Shown here: one piece after another, positions 31,769 to 43,200 of the stretch
How the letters are laid out: every line of letters begins with the position of its first letter
How positions within the stretch are numbered: position 1 is the stretch's first letter
Assembly: GCA_965178125.1 (NCBI GenBank)
Contig: OZ237735.1
Location: 248,001 to 312,000, forward strand
DNA from: Bilabrum cf. latius
Taxonomy: Eukaryota > Bigyra: Bicosoecida > Bigyra > Bicosoecida
Length of the DNA: 64,000 bases
Direction of reading: 5' to 3'
Translations under genes and position numbers: made by a program
Notes under the pieces: model-generated
Database searches by the model: none
Told to the model about the DNA's origin: nothing
The model's input: the letters and a program-made list of their open reading frames with translations, nothing else

Positions 31769-33671
31769 ATGGGCGTGTTTGAGAAGTTTGCGCAGGCACA
31801 GTCTCCTGGGCCACAGTACGCGCCCAGCATAGCGGCCGACAGCCGAAAACCTCGAGCTCCGGCTTTCTCCATGACTGGTCGTCATCCTGAAAGGGCAGGT
31901 AAGTGTTTTTTGTAGTAGATTTGGCGGGCGGAGCAGCGGAGCCCCCGGCAAGCAGATGGTCGTAGGAGCCAGCATGGATGGGTCCCCTCAGCTGGCTGGA
32001 CAGATCTTGCCTGCGCTGGCCTGGTGCGGCATCCCGAGAGCACGCTTGGCGTGGCAACCCAGTTCATGATGGATATTTGTATGCAATCAAACTCACCGCA
32101 GGAGATGGGGGCCCCGGACCGGCGGACCACTTCCGAGACGGTGCCGTCGGGTCGCTGTCGACCTCTCGCCGAGGAGCCACCACCCGGTTCGGTACCTCGG
32201 AGCGCGGGGACCAGTTCGCGGACCGGCGGGCACAGGAAATTCCCGGGCCGGGTGCGCACGCGGGAGCAGGCGCCGGGGCGCTCGACAGCAAGTACCCCAA
32301 GGCTCCTCGGTTCTCAATGGGCACCTCCAAGCGTGACGACGACTTTGCCCGCCGGTCCGGTTCCCCGGGCCCGGGGGCCTACGGGCTGGCCGATTCCGGG
32401 TTCGACTCCCGCAGGCCGAGGAGCGCCCGCGCGAAGTTCGGTACGAGCGACAGGGTGGATCGTTTCGCGGACAGGCAGGCGCGGGACATGCCGGGGCCGG
32501 GGGCGTATGCTGCCCCCTCGCAGATGTCGGCCGCGCAGCAGGACTCGAGGAGACCCAATGCGCCTGCCTTCTCCATGGGCACGAGCAAGAGGGACGGAGA
32601 TTTCGCGAGGAGGTCACAGAGCCCCGGGCCGGGGGCCTACGGGCTGTCCGGGGGCACGGGGGCGCGCGGGTTCGATTCCCGGAGGCCAAATTCCGCAACG
32701 GTCCGATTTGGTACGAGCTAGCGAGGAGACAAGTTTGGAGACAGGCAGGCTAGAGACATGCCAGGTCCCGTGAGATTATTCACTGGAAGCCTAAGCTGCT
32801 TGCCTTCGCGTCGCTGCTGCACCTTGCTCGTTTGGAATCGCTGGTTGTGAAGTCTGCTGTGTGTGCTGGCCGCCTGGTTGTGCCAGAGTCTGCCCCGCCC
32901 CTGCAATGCACCCCATTGTCGCTGCCTTTAGGAAAACCCTTGTCGCTACCTCGCTTGTTGCTTAGCATTCCACCGCAGGGTGCATACGGTGCCGCGCGCA
33001 CTGACCGCACGAGCACGCATCGCGCGGCGCCTAGGTTCGGGTTCGGGAAGGGCCGCCGAGACGCGGGGGAGAGGAAACAGGACGGACCGGGGCCGGGGGC
33101 GTACGGGCCGGACGGGGCGAGCGCGGGGAGACAGGCGCTCAGCACGAGGCCAAACTCCGCGAGGCCGAGGTTCGGCACTGCCAGGCGAGACTTTGACCTT
33201 GGAGGGCACAGGGACACGCCGGGTCCTGCCTCGTACGGGCTGTAGGACGGGATGGGGGGCAGGTCCAGCACGGGGAGGATGCGGAGCGCTCCCGCGTTCG
33301 GGTTCGGCACGTCGCAGAGGGGGGAAAGGCGGAGGGACACGGGACCCGGGCCGGGGGCGGCGATGCTCGGCGGGGTGGGCCTGCGGCAGGCGGACTCGAG
33401 GAGGAAGAACGCGCCTGCGTTCGGGTTCGGTACGAGCGCCCGCGCACCCAGGTCCAGGGACGGGGACACTCCGGGGCCCGGGCACGTGGGCAGGCTCGGC
33501 TCCTCTTTGGGGCACAGGGCCATGACCACGGAGACGAGGAACGCCCCTGCGTCATCGTTTGGGACGGGCCCCAGGTTTCCGAAGCGAAGGGACTCGGGCA
33601 CGCCGGGGCCCGGTGCCTTCCGCCGGCCGGACCAGAGCCGAGGGCCGGCATTTACGATGCGCGGCAGGTGA
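31769..33671 (+). CDS. Sperm-tail PG-rich repeat (SHIPPO/ODF3-type) protein, three exons
   Basis: Exons 31769-31898, 32102-32769 and 32979-33671 join in frame to give 496 residues. Introns have GTAAGT/CCGCAG and GTGAGA/CCGCAG ends. Around eleven PGPGAY-type repeats alternate with FGTS-x-R and SMGTSKRD motifs, the hallmark of the axonemal microtubule proteins of the ODF3 family. The cell therefore probably has a flagellum. Two in-frame TAGs: 32719, inside FGTS-TAG-RGDKF, and 33243. A parallel repeat reads FGTSQRGE with CAG at 33315. The TGA at 33669 lies inside CAG|GTGAGT, a perfect donor, so the last exon might continue elsewhere; no further exon is evident before the convergent gene starts at 33814. 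Confidence 0.85.
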
Positions 33672-33813
33672 GTATTGGGCTGGGGTGGGTGATTCGATTC
33701 CATTGCGCACACGAATCGTGCGCAATAATGCGCTGTCTCAAAGAGTGGTGCTAGGTGCCCATAGATGTTTATTAGAGCTTTTCATCTGTATTCCTGGTCC
33801 GCCTGCACGGCTA

Positions 33814-35508
33814 TCATACAGAGCCACCTGCTTGCCCGCTCGACGCGTCAGGCACATCGGCAGCCGCGCTGCTCTTGCTGGCTGTGGCTGGCTCCTCGGC
33901 ACCTGCAGCCCCCTCAGAAGCGCCCAGCTTGGAAGGGGCAGGAATTTGCCCGTAGTACAGGGGAGTGCCATCCTGGTTGGTGGTCTGTGGCGGTGGGGCC
34001 TCCGGGGCCTCCGCGGCCTTGCCCCGCCCCTTCCTGGCGGCAGCCTTGTCCAGCTCGTGCTGCATGGCCGTGTGCGGCATGGCGTAGCCCCGCAGGCTTG
34101 CGTAGTCCTGGGCTGGAACCACGGATACGAAGGCGTTGATACCCACTGCTTCCACCACCACGGCCCACTTTGCATCAGAGACACCGACTCGTCCGTCTAC
34201 GCGCAGATCTGCGCCCGCACCGTCAGGCGCGGGAGCAGCCGCATCGCCCGACACTGCACTGGTGCTGCTGCTGCTGCTGGTGCTGCTGCTGCTGTTGGCG
34301 GACGCCGAGGATAACTGCTTGCTCTCTACACTCGCCTCGGCTGCTGCCCGAGTCAATTCCCTCTCCTCCCACTTGCGGTTGCCCGACCTCAGCGACATGC
34401 CCTCCCATATGACCCCTATCCTCCCTGGGGCCTTGACGATCGGGTGCCTCTCAGCGATGACCGTGTCCGCGAGGCGCGCAGCCAGGGCCTGCCTGGACAT
34501 GCCCCTGGAGTTGTTGTTGCGGACCCTCACGTGCAGGAAGAAGGGTGTGGGTCGCGAGGCTGCGTCCAGCAGCCCGACCGTCTGCCTGCGCACCTCCTCG
34601 GAGATGGCCTCGACGGAGGCATGCACGACAGCCCTGCATGGGATGATGCGCTGGCACGCCCTCCCATACCCCTTGCCCTTCTTGTAGTCCTCGTACACCC
34701 TGTCTAGAGTGGATCGCACAACAGAGACAGGGTCCAGCTCCGGGAAGTTCTCCAGCCGGCAGGGGGGTTCCCCTGTGGCCATAGAGGCAGGCCCAGGCTA
34801 CGACGGTGCCAGTAGTTGGTGTTCTGTCCCAGCCGGTGCAGCTTCGGGTTTTGCAGTCGTTCCTGCTCCGGAGGAGGGCTCTGCTCCATTTCCATCTCTT
34901 GCTGCATCGGACTACTAGGGCGCAGAGGACGCCGAGGAAGACGAGGCCGGCGGTGTGCTCGCGGTCATGCCACTAGTGGGAAGTGAAGCAGATGATGCAC
35001 CCTCCTTAGCTTCCGCCGCACCTTTCTATGCCTGAGGCTGGGCCACGGTCGGCGGATCGTGTGAGGCTGAGGCTTCCTCGCCAGAGGCGGCAACGCCTTG
35101 GCCGAAACGCCTCGCGGCAGGCTATGTGGCAGCCAATCCATCCAATGCACGCTAAGACACGAGGAGCTCGATGCCTCTGGCTCCTGTATCGAGCCAACGG
35201 AGGCGTGCGAGCCGGTCCGCCATCCCGCGTGCGCCTGTCGTGCCAGCACCCTTCATTTGCTGGAGCTCCCCGGCAAGCTCCGCAAGAATATCATCGTTAC
35301 TACTTGACCTTTCTATTGATCGTGCTGATACGGTGGAACTTCTTGCGGTAAGCTCTTGCCCAAGGCGATCTCGGATAGTCTCGAGCTGGCGTTCGATTTC
35401 CTCCCCGACCAAGTGCTGCGCCTCGCGGACGGCTTCGTGTCTGGATTTAGGAACAGTCATTACTATGTAACCCCAGGCACCCCTTGCGTCGGATGCGCTT
35501 CTTTTCAT
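33814..35508 (-). CDS. TAN1: THUMPD1/TAN1-like tRNA acetyltransferase adaptor, six in-frame TAG codons
   Basis: One frame from ATG 35508 to TGA 33814, 564 residues if TAG is sense. The N-terminal segment (GYIVMTVPKSRHEAVREA) resembles the start of Tan1. After a Ser/Ala/Pro/Gln-rich linker comes the THUMP domain (about residues 260-390): QRIIPCRAVVHASVEAI, FFLHVRVRNNNS, HPIVKAPG. A downstream strand pair, AVVVEAVGINAFVSVVP, closes it. Tan1/THUMPD1 delivers tRNA-Ser and tRNA-Leu to Kre33/NAT10 for ac4C12. The TAGs (35152, 35122, 35026, 34915, 34912, 34798) all fall between the Tan1-like N-terminus and the THUMP domain, so both halves are united only by read-through. Two of them are adjacent. 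It diverges from phosphomannomutase (300 bases apart). Confidence 0.83.
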
Positions 35509-35808
35509 GGACCGGACCTTCTTGCTCGGGGGACCTCCACTTTGGCCCTGTTGTCTCCCTCGTTTTCGACCTCCCTAGGAAGACCCCTTCCATCGTCTGG
35601 CCCCCTCACTGCTCTGACCAGCTTCTTTAGATGCTGGCGCACTCTACATCGCTACGTCTTATTCTTGTCGAGTGCGACTTTGATGAAGACAAAATGTCCC
35701 GTGCCGCAAAACAGGAAGTGGAATCCCGACCACAGCTCAATCAATTCTGGTGTGACATTTGTGAATTCCGAGACTACCAGAACACACTGAATTTGTCTAT
35801 TTGCAAAC
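35509..35808. promoter_or_regulatory. Shared divergent upstream region (TAN1 / phosphomannomutase)
   Basis: 300 bases separate the two ATGs. No strong TATA or known box is visible. A GTGCGACTTTGATG segment near 35678 resembles the GTGCGACCT element of the other divergent region, which may be chance. Confidence 0.3.
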
Positions 35809-36969
35809 ATGGCTGCTGTACCCGATGGTGCCAGCAAAGAAGACAAACGTGACCCAACAGTAATTGCTCTGTTCGATGTTGACGGAACCCTCACAGAGCC
35901 CAGAAAAGTAAGTGAAGAGTTTGTGCAACGTGAAAGCAACAACACTAAGATCATGAATGTCTGGCTGGCTTGAATTTGTCACGGTGGCTGCCGCATCTGC
36001 GTGTTGGCCTTGTGGCCGAGGAAGCTGCTGGAATAGCAACGTGTTCAGAATCACGAAACGCACCTCGGAATGTTCTTTAGTAGCGCTTCAATTGTGTGCG
36101 ACAACATATTTCACATTTAAGGCCTGTATAGCTGGAGAACTTTTATTGCATTTCTCTCGCCTACACCGTGTGCAGAGGGCGGACCCGAAGATGTTGCAAT
36201 TCCTCCGGGACCTCCGAAAAAAGATGTATATTGGAATGGTAGGCGGCTCTGATCTTGTTAAGCAGAAGCAGCAGCTTGGAGACGATGGTGAGGCTGCGAC
36301 CCGAGCTAGCCCTCTGGCAAACCGAATCGGCTGCACCGCATCACGGACGCAACACAGACTCGGCCTCGCCCCACCGTGCCACCAACCCCCCCATCCCTCG
36401 CAGTTGTTGACATGTTTGACTACGTGTTCGCCGAAAACGGCCTTCGGGCCTACAAGAACGGCGCCCTCCTGGCCGAGCGCACGATCAAGGACGAGCTCGG
36501 GGAGGACAACCTCAAGGCCTTCGTGAACTACACGCTCAAGTATCTTGCCGACGTAGAAATCCCGGTGAAGCGAGGCACTTTCATCGAATTCCGCACGGGC
36601 ATGCTGAATGTGAGCCCGGTGGGCCGCAACTGCTCCCAGGAGGAGAGGGACGCCTTCGAGAAGTACGACGCCGAGCACGGCATCCGCAAGGACATGGTCA
36701 AGGCGCTCGAGGCCGAGTTCGGAGAGAAACTGAACCTCAAGTTCTCAGTCGGGGGCCAGATCTCCTTCGACGTGTTCCCCAAGGGCTGGGACAAGACGTA
36801 CTGCCTTCAATTCGTGAAGAGGGACGGGTTCAAGACCATCCACTTCTTCGGGGACAAGACATATGAAGGTGGGAACGACCATGAGATCTTCGCCTCTGAT
36901 GAGACTGAGGGGCACACGGTCGTCGGCCCCGAGGACACGCTCAAGCAGTGCGGCGAGATCTTCGGGTGA
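35809..36969 (+). CDS. PMM: Phosphomannomutase, three exons
   Basis: Exons 35809-35907, 36176-36287 and 36404-36969 join in frame to give 258 residues, close to the usual 246-262, ending in TGA. It converts mannose-6-phosphate to mannose-1-phosphate for GDP-mannose, glycosylation and GPI anchors. The HAD nucleophile motif [11 protein letters not shown] ends exon 1. Exon 2 has [18 protein letters not shown]. Exon 3 begins in DYVFAENG and holds [16 protein letters not shown], the cap-domain substrate motif, and GGNDHEIF near the end. Donors are GTAAGT and GTGAGG, acceptors TGCAG and CGCAG. It contains no TAG codon. Splicing here is well supported because the family is conserved across all three exons. 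Confidence 0.95.
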
Positions 36970-37210
36970 TGCGTGATTGCAGAGTCCGGTGCTGGTCGTG
37001 CGCCTGGGGATACCTAGCCGCACTCCGTGACAATACGGAATCACTGCTATCGTCATCTTGATTGCTGCACCGGGCGCGACAGGGTTGCTTCCGTCGAAAA
37101 TGAGATTTGGTTTGCGGTAGCAGTACCGTGTACTTTCAAACTCGCGATCCTGCTAGTGCCATCTAGCGGTGATCAGAAAGAGCTGCTCAGACCTCGAACT
37201 CATAGAGAGA

Positions 37211-40200
37211 ATGGCAGCATCTGCTGGCATGCCTGCTGCTCTGGCTCGGCAGAGAAGCTCTGCAGCGGAGGACGATCGCGGACGGCCATTCTTGCCGTCA
37301 CAACTACATTCTGCGTTGCCGAGCGAGGCCAGAATTGGCGATTCTCTCCCAGAGCATGAAGCTTTGCAAAGCATCAAGAAGTCTGCTAAACCTATCGAAG
37401 AAATTGATGCCACCGTATTCACTGTTGATCTGAACTCATCACTGGAACCCCATGCTGTCGCCGAAGCGTAGCGGCCTTCTCGGGTAGCCCACGTTCTCGA
37501 GCTTCAACCCCCTGTGAACAAGGTCGGGAGGCGCAGTCGAGACCAGCAAGTATTAGAGGCAGTGCTGCATGAAACTGCGGTCCGTCTCACGCTCGCAGAA
37601 AAACGAGTTGCCCAGCTGAAATCTATCAAGGTAGGATAGCTTGAATCTTAGGATGCGGGATCGAGCAGCGAGTAGGCATCACCAGAAGGAAGCGCTGCGT
37701 TCGATGAGATTGATGATAATGGACCACTATTGGACGCCAACGAGTTCTCGATGGCTTCGATAGCCAGTGTGGCACTCTCTTCCATGGAGACCGCTTCGCA
37801 GGGTGGTGAGAGATTCAGCATTGCAGGCTGGACCATGGATACGCGCTACATCAGGTGCCTAGAGTGTTGGTTCAGTTCCTACTACACACCGCAGATCCCC
37901 AACTGCTCAGCCGCGTGGCCCAACGCCTCGCCTCGCAGCTCGTCCGATCCAAGATGGGGCCGTCGAGCAGCACGACGGGCGCGATGATCATCGAGTCGGT
38001 GCGTGCGGCGGCAGGGCGCAAGTCCAGCGAGTCCGGAGGCGCAGCACCGTCGAGCGAGGAAAGCCTCACTCCGGCTCTCCTCGCAGCAGAGCTTCTTGTC
38101 CTGGCCCAGGCCGTCGCGAAGGATGACCTCATCGCCGCACTCTCCTCCATTGGCGCTCTGCTGCGATGTCCGGCCGAGGTACCTTGTAAAGGGACCGAGG
38201 CGAGCTCCAGCTCCGTTCAGATGGACCTCGTCGCTGCCTTTATGCATCGGCTCGGCACCTGGGAGCCGCGGGCGAACGGACAGGGCAGGCCCACCTGGCT
38301 GCACCCATCCCTCTGGCTCAAGTCGGCCGTCGTGGCGAGCTTCGAAAACCCAAGGGTCTAGGTGCGCACCCTGGTGGGAACAGCAGAGCAGCAGACCCCT
38401 GACTCGCTCGCCACCCAGGTGGGGCGGTTCATGGCGGTGGGCGAGGGCGTGCTGTTCCTGTCGGGCGGCGAGGACGAGCCGAGCATCGTCAGGCAGGGAG
38501 CCCTGGATCTGGTGGGTGGCACCGGGGGAGACGCCCTGACGGACGCGGGCAAGAAAATGATCCAGGAGCGCCGCGAGAGGCTATGTCTCAACGAGGCCGC
38601 GCCCGCTGGTGTGGAAGCGGGCCCCGGATCTGGCTAGCAAGCGAGCAGCAGCAAGTCACCCGCCTCTCTGCTGGACGAGTACATCCAGCGGCAGGTATCT
38701 GCGGCCTTTTCAGGAGCCGCGTCGGATGGCGTTACCATTGCTAGCCTTCTAGCCAACGCACCCGGGGCGCCTCTGGTGTCAGAAGAGTCGGCGGAGAAGC
38801 TGCGCGTGGCAGGCCTGGCAGTTCTGGGCGGCTGGCTGTATGTCCGTATCGGTGCAGGCACGCAAGCGACCGCGGCAGAGCTACCCAAGCGCGACAGAGA
38901 GCTGCTTTCGCGCGGGCCGATCATCCTCAAGGTGTCTATCGGAAACGATGCCACCGTCACTCAGGTACTCCAGGTGGATGCAGCCTGCGACCCAGACTGC
39001 GGCGGGCTGTGCACCGACGGAGAAGTCCTAATCGTACCCGTGGCGAAAAGTGACCATTCACAGCTGGTGCTCGTCTCTCCAAAGGCGGCTTCGCTCAGAG
39101 ACCGCGCCGCAGAAGAGGGCGGGGCTGCCAGTGGCGCCGGGGCTGATACCGCCAGCGATGCGGATCTCCTGCAAGCAGACCCGCTCATGACCCTGCCCTT
39201 CCCTGCCCTGCGGCGGGCCGCAGCGGCTTGGGGCGTGAGACCAGCGGATGCCAGCCGCTGCGTGGCCTTGCTCAGCGACGGTGTAGAGCTGCAGGTGGTC
39301 TGCCCCCGAGCACCTACCCAGGACGAGGGGCTGCTGCGGGCCTGCCAGATCAGCAAGTCCCACCCCGTCATGCTGCAGCTGGACCTCGCCACTGGTGACT
39401 TCTGCCGATCAGGGGAACAGTCCGCCTCGTCATATGCCAGCATGGACACGGACTTTGTGTTCGGGGGCGAGGCTGCGAAGGTTGTCTACAAGAGCGATGG
39501 CTCATTATCGGTCAGCAGTGGCCGTGCTGTCTCGCTGGCTGCTGCCAGCGAAGGGCAAATGCGGCTGCAATTCCGTTTCAAGCCCAGCTCTGGCGGAGAG
39601 CCCTTGCTTTCGTTTGGTGTTTGCCGCGCGCCGCTAGAGACAAAACAGGTGGACGTCAAGAGCGGCTACTGGTGCGACTAGCACGCCGATACAGCTGCCG
39701 TGTTTGAAAAGAGAGAGAAGCACGTGCAACCTGACCCTAGGTTTACGCTGCAGCCGGGCGACGTCGTCGAAGTTGTGCTCGACATCGGTGATGGAAGCGG
39801 GCCGGCGACGCTGAGTGTTGGCTGCCAGCGCTTCCCGTTGCGCTGCCTGACTCGAAGTTTGAAGAGGGAGGACGGCACAAAGTGGCATTTTATCATTGGA
39901 AGCAGGAGCCCCACTGGCTGCAGCGTCGAGGTTCTCGGCATCCAGCGCAGGCCCCACAAACGAGAGCACGGGGTGGTGGGTCAGCCTGTCGCCCAGCGGT
40001 GCGACGCAGCTGCGTTCGATCCCGCCAGCGGGCTCGCGTACGCTGCGGATGCAGTGACCGGTGCCATCCGTGTGCTTGCCCCGCCAGACCTCGCTGCACG
40101 CGACGCTATGAACGTGGTCGGGCGTTTGCACGAGATCTTGAACCGTTAGACCACAGCGTTGAAGCAAGATGCCTCCACGCTCGTTGCATCGATGCCTGGC

Positions 40201-43200
40201 GGGGTAATGACTCGCATGCTTGCCTCTGGCATGAGAAAGGCACACCTAGCCGCTGCATCGAGCGGCCGACCGCTCGGACTGCCGCCTAGGCGGTTCGCGC
40301 TGCTAGTCCTGAGCGGATTGGTGCAACGAGCCACGTATCTGACGCAGCCCGACGCGCTCCAGCCGCTCTCGATGCCATCCTAGCTTGAGACTCGGCAGTC
40401 TGCCGGGGACTCGAACCTTGCTGCTGCCGCTGCCGCTGGAGCAGAGTTATCCGCGCGACACGCCTGGGAACCGTGCTCCGACGCTTCCGTTGTGTCGACT
40501 GGCAGTCAGCTGGAGAAGCTTGTGCTCGCAGTGGAGGAGACGGAGTAGCGCGGCGATGTCGCGGCGTTCTCAATGCTTCTCAGCCTCGCCTGCAGCAGCG
40601 CATCAGATCTAGTCCGCGTGCAGCCTTCCGCCGAGGCCATGGATGCCCTCGCCGGTTCTGCGTGGGCGAGCCGTCTGCGTGCACTGCTGATGCGGATGGT
40701 TAGCGGCCAGGGCCCGATGATGGCTTCTTTGCTGCGAGATGGGCTGCAGGAGCCCAGGAATCTGCTCAAGTCGCAGGCTTTGTGGGCTCTGCTGCGCTCA
40801 TCCACGCACGACCCCCTCGGAATCCGGCCGGAGGAGCTTGGGGTGCTCGTGGCAGCCTCACTGAAAGACGTGGCTGGAGCGCTACGGGATGGAGGAGACG
40901 GTCACGGTTTGGACGCCTCTATGGTTGCCCAGCTGGAGGAGGTGCTGCAGTCCGCAGTCGCCACTCCGGCCCTCATGCTCTCGGCCGTGCAGTCCCTTGT
41001 GCCGAAAGAGATCGACGCAGACGAGACGGGTGGCGGCACCGCGATCGATGCCAGCGGTCTCGAGGACTTGTACGCGGTTGTAGCTGCGGTGCTGCGGGCC
41101 AACTCCAGGAGCCTAGTGCTGGCCGAGGACAGCACGCCTACAGACTTGCGCATACTCCCGGCCGCTTCTGTAGTGCTGCGGTTCTTTAGCAAGTTTGCGA
41201 GCAGCGTCGTGGCTACGTGCTGCAGCTATGCCTCCCAGTCTCCGCTTCGGGCGGGTGTCGCTGCCGCTCGCGTGCTCTCACTGATGAGAGGTGGAGCTGT
41301 TACGCTCATGGACGGGGCCGAGAGTTTCCTGGTCGGCGCTAGGGCGGGCACACGGACAAAGGCAGGCACGGAGCTGCCGTTTGATGCACTACGGGGCGGT
41401 GCTGCTGTCCCCGCCATGCTGTTGCACCAGATTCTGGGACTCTGTGATGCCGCCGTCGCTGTGTATGCGGACATGCGTGCGGGGATGCTGAACCAAGGCC
41501 TGCTGCCCGTGCTAGACATGCTGCAGGAGCGCCTGTCCCGCGTGAAGCACGCGGCAGGGGCCCTGTCCTTCGATTTCCTGGATGACGCCAAGCGAGCCAT
41601 CCGCCACTCTCGCAAGATGCTGGCACGGTCTCGGGAACTTGCGCTTGTGCTGATGATCGGGACAGCCCCGATTCGGCGGAGCAGGGTCATTCCGCCAGTC
41701 CTGCACGCGCTGCAATCGCCGCTGCTCTTTGGGGGGCTGCTGCATGACGAGGAGCAAGACAAGCTTACTCACAATCTCAGGACAACCCTAGATACTCAAG
41801 TGTCTGCTGGACGATCCGAGTTGGATAGCTCCATCTCAGCAGCACTCTCAGATCCAGCTCGAACAGCTGATTCGGTCGAGCCGCTGCCGGAACAGGCTGT
41901 CGGCTTTTCATCTTAGCCATCACGATAGGCGCGCAAGATGTTGCTGGGTCTAACCCAGCCGAAGCGCAAAGGGCTGTCCTCGTCTTTCCTAAAAGCCCTC
42001 AAGCTCACGTCCGCGTGCAGCGGCGTCACCCGAGGCTGCTCCAAGGAGCAGCTGCCTGCCAAGCTTTCGCTCGCTGCTGCTGCTGTGCTGCACTGCGGCC
42101 TGGCAGACGCTGCTCTGCGGCTTGCGCAAGCCTACCGCGCCGCCAAAGATGACGCGGAAGGACAAGCTAAGGCCGCGGCAGCGTGCCCCTCAGGCTTGTC
42201 TGTGATGTTTGCCCGCGTAGCAAACGAGACGATGAGGCGGATTGGCGAACTAGGCGCCACTACATCTCCTAAAGCGTTGCCTGTGGTTATTGCGCGTGCG
42301 AGATTGTTGCTGTCAGCCGCAGTTGTGTTCCCTAGAGGCGGAATGTCGGTGTGGAGCAGGGTAAGAGCGGCATTTCTCCACTTTGCCGGGCTGTCGCCGA
42401 CACTCCGGGCTGAGATCGCCGCTCGGGCCAAGGCCCAGGCAGTTGGAACAGCGGAAGACCAGCCAGCGATGGGTGGATCGACCGCCGTTGAATCATCGCA
42501 AGGCGAAGAGACTGCGAAGAAGATCGCAGATAAATCGGGTGGCTCGCTGCACACCGCGCTGCGCGCCGTCAGCAGTCGCAGGCAGGCGCAGGCGCTATCG
42601 AAGCTAGTGCGGGCAGCCAAGATTGGGAGCTCGGCCCAGCGCATGGCTGGATTTGACCCCGTAAATGCAGTTCTGGCCTTTGGGCTGAGCTTTTCTGCGC
42701 TGAGACAGCATGCAGTGGACGGAGGCGACGGAAGCGGGCCTGTTGAGGCTTCTGGCACAGATGCGGACGTGGACGATTCTGGGGTGTAGGCGAACGGCGA
42801 ATCAGATGCGAGCGATTCGACTGAAGCCGCTGACCCTCTTGCGCAGGGAGCACGGGAGGAGATGCTTGCGAGAACCAGGGCAGCGCTCGTTCGAGCTGCA
42901 GCGTTCCGCGAGACGGTCATCTCGCTGCGTCGCTTCATCGACCGTGGTGACGTCAGCATGGTCACGTCGACCTTGAGCGCCATTATCGCAGGGCTCCGCT
43001 TCCCTCTCGCGCGATCGGTGCTGGCAGGCAGCGGAGGAGGCGTGTCTGGCCTTACAGGGGCCAGCACATCTGGTGAGGGGCCTTCCTCGGCCTCGGAGGG
43101 CATCTCCAGCGGTAGCGGTCAGGCAGGGCGGATGACCGTCGTAGAGGGCGAGGTCACGATCGACGTGAATCCGCTGGCTGGTCTCGAGGGCTGCAGCGCG

